From NCBI GenBank assembly GCA_031263805.1, contig JAISFB010000065.1, positions 1 through 11,367 of the forward strand: DNA of 11,367 nucleotides, written 5' to 3'. Below, piece after piece: positions 7,158-11,367 of this stretch (within the stretch, counting starts at the first letter, position 1; every line of letters starts with the position of its first letter). This DNA is from Oscillospiraceae bacterium (GTDB lineage: Bacteria; Bacillota; Clostridia; Oscillospirales; Oscillospiraceae). A program made the translations under genes and the position numbers. Below the pieces are notes generated by a model. It was not told the DNA's origin. It saw only the letters and a list, made by a program, of their open reading frames with translations, and searched no databases.

Positions 7158-7186
7158 ATTTTACCACAGGCTCCCGCGGCTGTCAA
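7158..7186 (-). promoter_or_regulatory. Strong sigma-70/SigA promoter of the riboswitch leader
   Basis: On the minus strand a perfect -35 TTGACA (7186-7181), a 17-nt spacer and -10 TAAAAT (7163-7158) predict a start near 7151-7150, about 20 nt before the P1 stem of the aptamer. It lies after the stop of the rhomboid-like gene, so the riboswitch unit is a separate transcript. Confidence 0.75.
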
Positions 7187-7233
7187 GTCTTTTTCTATAA
7201 CTTTATTTCGATTTTTGGTATTATCGTCCTATC

Positions 7234-8088
7234 TTATTTTATATGCGTATGCTTTTCGATATGCTCCTCGCAGTAGCAGTGGAAGCCCTCGCAACGGGAG
7301 CAGTAGCGGAATTGAAGCTCGGGGTCGGACACGTCCGTGCGGCCGCAGACCTCGCATTTGTGGCGGTACGGCGCGCCTTCGGCGCCGCGGCGGGCGTCGT
7401 TTGAGGCGCGCCTGAAATTTACGTTTATAATGTTGGATTTTGCGCGCGCGCGAAGCGTCCGCAGGCCGGGCACGCCGCAGATGAGCAGGAAATTCAAAAC
7501 CGACACGACGGGGGCAAGCGCGTAAAAATACAGCCCCGCAACGGTGAATTGAACGATAGAATACGCGAAAAGCGCCGCGTCAAGCCACGCGAGCCACTTT
7601 ATCTTTACGGGGATTATAAAGAACAGCATCACTCTGTTGTCCGGAAACAGCGCCGCGAAGGCGAAGAACATCGAAAGGTTCAGATACATCGGCGTGAGAA
7701 AAACGTAGGCGAGCCCCGTCAAATAAGTCGCGAGCGAATAGACGACGTTCAGCAATATCCCCGCGCCGTAGAAGATAGTAAGCTTTCCCGCGCCCCATTC
7801 GCGCTCAAGCGTCGTGCCGATGAAATAATAAAAATACAGCGTTATCGCGGAGAACACGATGTTGTCACCCAGCGGCGTGAGTATCCACGTGACGACGCGC
7901 CATATTTCGCCGCGAAGCACAAGCCGCGGGTCGAAAGCCAAAAAGCCCAAAAGCGCGCCTTGCGTGTCGATAAGGCTGATAACGAGCACGGCGACGGACG
8001 CCGCGACGACGTACAGCATAAGCCGCCTGATGCCAAAACGCCTGTGCGTCAGGCAGAAACGGTCGATTTTGTCTGATAGGAATTTCAC
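7234..8088 (-). CDS. Rhomboid/derlin-like integral membrane protein with Cys-rich C-terminal tail
   Basis: The GTG at 8088 is chosen as start because GGAGG lies 6 nt upstream of it (TCAGCA spacer). The in-frame ATG at 8115 has no ribosome binding site and sits only about 12 nt after the predicted transcript start. The protein has 284 residues with about six membrane segments: LMLYVVAASVAVLVISLI, VFSAITLYFYYFIG, LTIFYGAGILLNVVYSL, a segment around LSMFFAFAALF, VMLFFIIPV with LAWLDAALFAYSIV, and YFYALAPVVSVLNFLLICG. Rhomboid-superfamily marks are the WR in the first loop (EIWRVVTWILTPLG) and GTTLEREWG. The GxSG catalytic serine motif and a membrane histidine are not seen, so it is probably a pseudoprotease. 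The tail has CEVC, CSRC, then HCYC, a likely zinc site (Cys 245, 248, 263, 266, 271, 273). It is transcribed away from the fatty-acid operon. Function unknown. Confidence 0.82.
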   Translation of the reverse strand: MKFLSDKIDRFCLTHRRFGIRRLMLYVVAASVAVLVISLIDTQGALLGFLAFDPRLVLRGEIWRVVTWILTPLGDNIVFSAITLYFYYFIGTTLEREWGAGKLTIFYGAGILLNVVYSLATYLTGLAYVFLTPMYLNLSMFFAFAALFPDNRVMLFFIIPVKIKWLAWLDAALFAYSIVQFTVAGLYFYALAPVVSVLNFLLICGVPGLRTLRARAKSNIINVNFRRASNDARRGAEGAPYRHKCEVCGRTDVSDPELQFRYCSRCEGFHCYCEEHIEKHTHIK

Positions 8089-8130
8089 TGCTGACCTCCG
8101 AAAACTGTAATGCATTTTTTTGCTGAGAAT

Positions 8131-8158
8131 ATTTTAACACGCTTTTCCGGAAACACAA
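8131..8158 (-). promoter_or_regulatory. Promoter of the rhomboid-like gene
   Basis: On the minus strand TTGTGT (8158-8153), a 16-nt spacer and TAAAAT (8136-8131) predict a start near 8125. This gives a leader of about 37 nt to the GTG start at 8088, leaving room for the GGAGG site. Confidence 0.5.
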
Positions 8159-8173
8159 GTTAATTGAATATGA

Positions 8174-8218
8174 ATTATTTTTTTATAGCTTGCCATAGGC
8201 AAGCTATAAAAAAATAAT
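8174..8218. repeat. Perfect inverted repeat (21-bp arms) between divergent promoters
   Basis: Two 21-bp arms are perfectly complementary around an ATA spacer: each is AT-rich outside and ends in ATAGCTTGCC inside. It fills the gap between the two -35 boxes (8153-8158 and 8220-8225). The order is T-run, stem, A-run on either strand, the reverse of an intrinsic terminator. A shared operator, a cruciform or a UP-element-like A/T tract for the rightward promoter is therefore more likely. Confidence 0.75.
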
Positions 8219-8219
8219 C

Positions 8220-8248
8220 TTGACAATGCGGCGCGCAGCGTTTAATAT
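8220..8248 (+). promoter_or_regulatory. Promoter of the acpP-acc operon
   Basis: Perfect -35 TTGACA (8220-8225), a 17-nt spacer and -10 TAATAT (8243-8248) put the transcript start near 8255, within the 32-bp palindrome. An A/T-rich stretch directly upstream of the -35 box could act as a UP element. Confidence 0.8.
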
Positions 8249-8280
8249 ACTTAAAAATATTTAATTAAATATTTTTAAGT
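8249..8280. promoter_or_regulatory. 32-bp perfect palindrome, probable operator of the fatty-acid operon
   Basis: The half-site ACTTAAAAATATTTAA is followed by its exact reverse complement, centred between 8264 and 8265. It begins directly after the -10 box and covers the predicted transcription start, where a bound repressor would block RNA polymerase. FapR, FabT or FabR-type regulators are known to act on such operons in Firmicutes, but this sequence does not obviously match the FabT (TTTGA-N-TCAAA) or FapR consensus. The regulator is unknown. As RNA it would form a weak AU hairpin; there is no T-run. Confidence 0.6.
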
Positions 8281-8304
8281 TTTCGACATAAGGAGCCATC
8301 AAAA

Positions 8305-8541
8305 ATGACAACACTTGAAAAGGTAACGAAAGCGGTCGCGGACAGAACGGGGCGTGAGGTATCCGAAATAACGGCTGAGACGGACGTTCGCGAGGACCTC
8401 GGCATGGACTCTCTCGACGCCGTAGAGCTCTTGATGGAGCTCGAAGAGGAGTTCGGCATCACGCTGCCGTCCGAAAAGACCGCCGACCTGAAAACAGTCG
8501 GCGAGATCGCCGCGCTCATCGACGCCCTCGCCGGTCAATAG
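8305..8541 (+). CDS. acpP: Acyl carrier protein
   Basis: The 78-residue acidic protein has the normal length of bacterial ACP. Ser36 in GMDSLDAVEL is the 4'-phosphopantetheine attachment site (DSL motif), followed by the acidic recognition helix LLMELEEEFGI. It carries growing acyl chains as thioesters during type II fatty-acid synthesis in the cytoplasm. The start has AAGGAG (8290-8295) 9 nt upstream. It is the first gene of the operon, 4 nt before accB, so carrier and malonyl-CoA supply are made together. A carrier for another pathway is unlikely given the acc neighbours. Confidence 0.95.
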   Translation: MTTLEKVTKAVADRTGREVSEITAETDVREDLGMDSLDAVELLMELEEEFGITLPSEKTADLKTVGEIAALIDALAGQ

Positions 8542-8545
8542 AGCT

Positions 8546-8944
8546 ATGACCGAGGTCAAACAGCTCGCGGAGCTGCTCGCCGCCTACGGCCTGACGCGGC
8601 TTGAGTACGAAAAGGACGGCCTGCGTATCGCGCTTGAGCGCCGCGGGCCGCTCCCCTTTTCCGCGCCAAGCCTCGCCGCCGCGCCCGCGCCGGAGCCTCC
8701 CGTGCCAATCGGAACCCCCGTGACGTCGCCGCTCGTCGGCATCGTATACGGCGCGCCAAAGCCGGGGGCGCCGCCCTTCGTCACTGTCGGCCGGCGCGTA
8801 AAAAAAGGCGACGCGCTCTGCGTTATAGAGGCGATGAAGACTTTTTCCGAGATACCCGCCCCGCGCGACGGCGAGATTTTGGAGATATTGTTTGAAGACG
8901 GCCAACTCGCCGAATACGGCGCGGTTCTTTTTATATTGAGCTAA
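8546..8944 (+). CDS. accB: Biotin carboxyl carrier protein of acetyl-CoA carboxylase
   Basis: The 132-residue protein has the classic AccB layout. An N-terminal helical part (VKQLAELLAAYGLTRLEYEKDGLRIALER) is followed by a Pro/Ala-rich linker (about 40-58) and a C-terminal biotinyl domain (about 59-132). Biotin is attached to Lys98 in EAMKTFSEI; the residues after the lysine resemble the Bacillus EAMKLFNEI type rather than E. coli EAMKMM. The segment APKPGAPPFV matches the thumb of acetyl-CoA carboxylase carriers, which argues against a pyruvate or oxaloacetate carboxylase carrier. It accepts CO2 from AccC and delivers it to AccD/AccA. The ATG lies 4 nt after the acpP stop with only a weak purine stretch (AGAGC) before it, so translation is probably coupled to acpP. 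Confidence 0.94.
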   Translation: MTEVKQLAELLAAYGLTRLEYEKDGLRIALERRGPLPFSAPSLAAAPAPEPPVPIGTPVTSPLVGIVYGAPKPGAPPFVTVGRRVKKGDALCVIEAMKTFSEIPAPRDGEILEILFEDGQLAEYGAVLFILS

Positions 8945-8973
8945 TTTTGGGGCTAATTTTATGGTATGATGCT

Positions 8974-10350
8974 ATGCTGAAACGGATACTCGTCGCCAAC
9001 AGAGGCGAGATTGCGGCGCGCGTGATCCGCGCCTGCCGTGAAATGAATATAGAAACCGTCGCCGTGTATTCCGAGGCCGACCGCGGGGCACTGTTCACAA
9101 CGCTCGCCACGCGCGCCGTCTGCATCGGCCCCGCCCGCGCCGAGGAGAGCTATCTGAACGCGGACGCTATCTTATCCGCGGCGCTCGGGACTAATTGCGA
9201 CGGGCTTCATCCCGGCTTCGGCTTTCTGTCCGAAAGCTCCGCGTTCGCCGCCGAGACCATACGGCGCGGCATCGCGTTCGTCGGCCCGCCGCCGGAGGTC
9301 ATCGCCGCGCTCGGCGATAAAAACGCCGCCCGCCGGCTGATGCGCGCAAACGGCGTCCCGTTAGTCCCCGGCTCCGAGGGGCTTGTCGCGACGGCGGACG
9401 AGGCCGGGCGCGAGGCCGCCGCCATCGGCTATCCCGTGCTCATAAAGGCCGCCGCCGGAGGCGGCGGGCGCGGGATTCGCCGCGCGGACTCCCCCGGCGA
9501 CGTCGCGTCCGCGTTCAGCGAAGCGTCGGGAGAGGCGCTTGCCTGCTTCGGCGACGGCGGCGTCTATGTGGAAAAGCTTATCGAAGCCCCGCGGCACGTC
9601 GAGTTTCAGATACTCGCGGACTCGTTCGGCAATATCATACACCTCGGCGAGCGGGACTGCACGCTCCAGCGCCGCCGCCAAAAGGTGCTTGAGGAAGCCC
9701 CGTCCCCCGCCCTCGACAAAGCGGCGCGGGAGCTTTTGGGCGAAACGGCGGTCCGCGCCGCGCGCGCGGCGGGCTACGTGAACGCCGGGACCGTAGAGTT
9801 CATCCTCGACGGCAACGGCAATCACTATTTTATAGAGATGAACACGCGCATACAGGTAGAGCACCCCGTAACCGAGATGGTGACGGGCATCGACATCGTG
9901 CGCGAGCAGCTTCATATAGCCTCCGGCCTGCCGCTTCGATATTCGCAGGCGGACGCCGCCGTTTCCGGACACGCTATCGAGTGCCGCGTGAACGCCGAGG
10001 ACCCCGAAAACGCCTTCTCCCCCGCCCCCGGCAAAATCGGCTTCCTCCATCTGCCCGGCGGCTACGGCGTGCGCGTGGACACGGCAATATATCCGGGCTG
10101 CGAGATCACGCCGTATTACGATTCCCTGCTCGCGAAGGTCATAGTCCACGGCAGAACGCGCAACGAGGCCGTCCTGCGTATGCGCCGCGCTCTCGAGGAG
10201 CTTGTCATCACGGGCGTCAAGACCAACCTCGGGCTGCTGTATATGCTGATGTTCTCCACGGACTTTATCGCGGGGAAAACGGACACGGGCTTCATAGAGC
10301 GCAATATCGGCGCCCTGCTCCGCCCGGTCGAAAAGGATATGACGCTATGA
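8974..10350 (+). CDS. accC: Biotin carboxylase subunit of acetyl-CoA carboxylase
   Basis: The 458-residue protein carboxylates the biotin of AccB with ATP and bicarbonate. From the ATG at 8974 it begins MLKRILVANRGEIAARVIRA, the standard biotin-carboxylase N-terminus. With this start the key residues fall close to or on E. coli AccC numbers: Lys158 (PVLIKAAAGGGGRGI, ATP-grasp glycine loop), Lys237 (QRRRQKV), Glu288 and Arg292 (IEMNTRIQ), Glu296 (VEHPVTE) and Arg338 (ECRVNAEDP). A longer reading from TTG at 8947 adds nine atypical residues and is rejected. The ATG has no clear ribosome binding site and lies 29 nt after accB. The stop overlaps the accD start (ATGA). Pyruvate carboxylase is excluded because only the carboxylase domain is present and accB, accD and accA flank it. 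Confidence 0.95.
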   Translation: MLKRILVANRGEIAARVIRACREMNIETVAVYSEADRGALFTTLATRAVCIGPARAEESYLNADAILSAALGTNCDGLHPGFGFLSESSAFAAETIRRGIAFVGPPPEVIAALGDKNAARRLMRANGVPLVPGSEGLVATADEAGREAAAIGYPVLIKAAAGGGGRGIRRADSPGDVASAFSEASGEALACFGDGGVYVEKLIEAPRHVEFQILADSFGNIIHLGERDCTLQRRRQKVLEEAPSPALDKAARELLGETAVRAARAAGYVNAGTVEFILDGNGNHYFIEMNTRIQVEHPVTEMVTGIDIVREQLHIASGLPLRYSQADAAVSGHAIECRVNAEDPENAFSPAPGKIGFLHLPGGYGVRVDTAIYPGCEITPYYDSLLAKVIVHGRTRNEAVLRMRRALEELVITGVKTNLGLLYMLMFSTDFIAGKTDTGFIERNIGALLRPVEKDMTL

Positions 10351-11237
10351 GCGACAATTTCATCGGCGCCTTCTTAGAGCGCCGCCGCACGCTGAACGCG
10401 CTTAAAAAAACGAGAGAGAGCACCCGCGCGGCGTCAAATTTAACACGCACAGCTTCCGGACATATATGCCCCAAATGCGGCAAAACAGCGGCGAAAACAG
10501 CCCTGTACCTCTGCTCCAAATGCGGTTATCATTACTCTATGCCCGCCCGCGCGCGTCTCGACCGCCTGTTTGACGCCGCCGAGGGCTCCCCCGGCGCCGC
10601 TCCCCCGCTCTTTGCCGAAATTATGTCCCGCGACCCGCTGGACTTCCCCGGCTACGGCGAAAAGCTCGCCGAGGCCCGCGCGAGGACGGGACTGTCCGAC
10701 GCCTTTCATTGCCGGGAGGGGGCTATAAACGGCAGGGCCGTTATCGCTCTCGCGCTGGAGCCGGCGTTTATGATGGGCAGTATGGGCACGGCGGTCGGTG
10801 AGGGCGTCGCCCTCGCGTTTGAGCGCGCGGGCGAAAAAGGTATCCCGGTGATAATCTTCTCCGCCAGCGGCGGGGCGCGGATGCAGGAGGGTATTTTCTC
10901 GCTTATGCAGATGGCTAAAACGGCGGCCGCGGCCCGCGCGTTTTCAGACTCCGGCGGTTTATACGTATCCGTGATGACGAACCCGACGACGGGCGGCGTG
11001 ACCGCCAGCTTTGCCTCTCTGGGCGATATAATCCTCGCCGAGCCCGGCGCGCTTATCGGCTTCGCCGGCCCCCGCGTCATAGAGCAGACGATGGGCGCCA
11101 AGCTCCCCGAAGGCTTCCAGCGCGCGGAATTTCAGCTTGAACACGGCTTTATAGACGCCATAGTCCCAAGGCAGGATATGCGCGCCGCGATATCGCGCTT
11201 GCTGCGATTACACCCCGAAAGGAGCGCGAAGTTATGA
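10347..11237 (+). CDS. accD: Acetyl-CoA carboxylase carboxyltransferase subunit beta
   Basis: The 296-residue protein forms the carboxyltransferase with AccA and moves the carboxyl group from biotin to acetyl-CoA. A four-cysteine zinc ribbon is present: CPKC (41, 44) and CSKC (56, 59). The crotonase-fold core carries the typical [35 protein letters not shown] and [13 protein letters not shown] motifs. The start is the ATG overlapping the accC stop by 4 nt; the frame is also open further upstream inside accC, but that part encodes only arginine/proline-rich shadow sequence. The stop overlaps the accA start in the same ATGA way, so AccD and AccA are probably made in balanced amounts. Confidence 0.96.
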   Translation: MSDNFIGAFLERRRTLNALKKTRESTRAASNLTRTASGHICPKCGKTAAKTALYLCSKCGYHYSMPARARLDRLFDAAEGSPGAAPPLFAEIMSRDPLDFPGYGEKLAEARARTGLSDAFHCREGAINGRAVIALALEPAFMMGSMGTAVGEGVALAFERAGEKGIPVIIFSASGGARMQEGIFSLMQMAKTAAAARAFSDSGGLYVSVMTNPTTGGVTASFASLGDIILAEPGALIGFAGPRVIEQTMGAKLPEGFQRAEFQLEHGFIDAIVPRQDMRAAISRLLRLHPERSAKL

Positions 11238-11367
11238 CAGCAATCACCCCATATGAGCGCGTCGCCCTGGCCCGCAGCCCAAGCCGCCCGCGCGCGCGCG
11301 ATTATATCGGAGAGCTGTTCACAGATTTCTTTGAGACCCACGGGGACCGTCTTTCCGGCGACGACGG
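11234..11367 (+). CDS. accA: Acetyl-CoA carboxylase carboxyltransferase subunit alpha (partial, cut by window edge)
   Basis: Only the first 44 codons are present. They read [20 protein letters not shown], then [23 protein letters not shown], matching the AccA start around LARHPKRP, DYI and F-x-ELHGDR. The N-terminus is shorter than in E. coli AccA. The start codon overlaps the accD stop by 4 nt. AccA pairs with AccD in the carboxyltransferase. The rest of the gene lies to the right of the window. Confidence 0.92.
   Translation, partial: MTAITPYERVALARSPSRPRARDYIGELFTDFFETHGDRLSGDD

Noticed and set aside
7549..8076. Plus-strand open frame of 175 codons
   Set aside because: Antisense shadow of the rhomboid-like gene; almost entirely charged residues with no domain.
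8089..8115. ATG at 8115 as start of the rhomboid-like gene
   Set aside because: No ribosome site, and about 12 nt from the predicted transcript start; the GTG at 8088 has GGAGG at 6 nt.
8174..8218. Bidirectional terminator
   Set aside because: T-run before and A-run after the stem on both strands, opposite to an intrinsic terminator, and it lies upstream of both promoters rather than after genes.
8947..8973. TTG at 8947 as start of accC
   Set aside because: It would add nine residues (MGLILWYDA) not typical of biotin carboxylases; the ATG at 8974 gives the standard N-terminus and E. coli-like residue numbering.
9361..10149. Minus-strand open frame of 262 codons
   Set aside because: Antisense shadow of accC, whose own product matches biotin carboxylase at every catalytic motif.
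9981..10346. Upstream extension of the accD frame inside accC
   Set aside because: Arg/Pro-rich shadow sequence; the ATG overlapping the accC stop gives a normal AccD N-terminus.

Overview
The window (about 11.4 kb) looks like chromosomal DNA of a GC-rich, Gram-positive Clostridia-type bacterium, perhaps near Oscillospirales. This is an inference from three things: lipoprotein-free Sec signal peptides of the MKKFFRKPLSAALALAL type, very large secreted multidomain proteins, and a fatty-acid operon with separate accD and accA coupled by ATGA overlaps. No rRNA, tRNA, CRISPR array, insertion sequence or phage gene was seen.

Left half (1-7186, minus strand). A strong promoter (7158-7186) drives a leader that folds as a compact cobalamin-type riboswitch (7004-7132), followed by a switch region and an intrinsic terminator (6911-6950). 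After about 510 nt of non-coding DNA full of inverted repeats comes a secreted beta-propeller protein (4645-6399). Next, across a gap holding two hairpins, comes a giant secreted protein (4535 down to the window edge, at least 1511 codons, its C-terminus outside the window). The giant protein carries an InlB-B-like repeat, a region resembling DUF4430 (the transcobalamin C-terminal-like domain), a helical segment, an alpha/alpha-toroid of the prenyltransferase/transcobalamin type, and tandem ~200-residue beta-sandwich repeats. A B12 riboswitch in front of proteins that resemble the two domains of animal intrinsic factor/transcobalamin suggests a surface corrinoid-capture system. This is the most interesting reading of the window and it is an inference.

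Middle (7234-8304). A rhomboid-like six-helix membrane protein without recognisable protease residues, with a C-terminal Cys-rich zinc-binding-like tail, is transcribed leftwards. It is divergent from the lipid operon. The shared intergenic region holds two facing-away promoters, a 21-bp-arm inverted repeat between them, and a 32-bp perfect palindrome exactly at the expected start of the rightward transcript, probably an operator.

Right half (8305-11367, plus strand). An operon acpP-accB-accC-accD-accA (accA cut by the window edge) encodes acyl carrier protein and the four acetyl-CoA carboxylase subunits. Biotin on AccB is carboxylated by AccC, and the carboxyl group is passed to acetyl-CoA by AccD/AccA to give malonyl-CoA, the first committed step of fatty-acid synthesis on ACP. 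Genes are separated by 4 and 29 nt or overlap by 4 nt, so they are very probably cotranscribed and partly translationally coupled.
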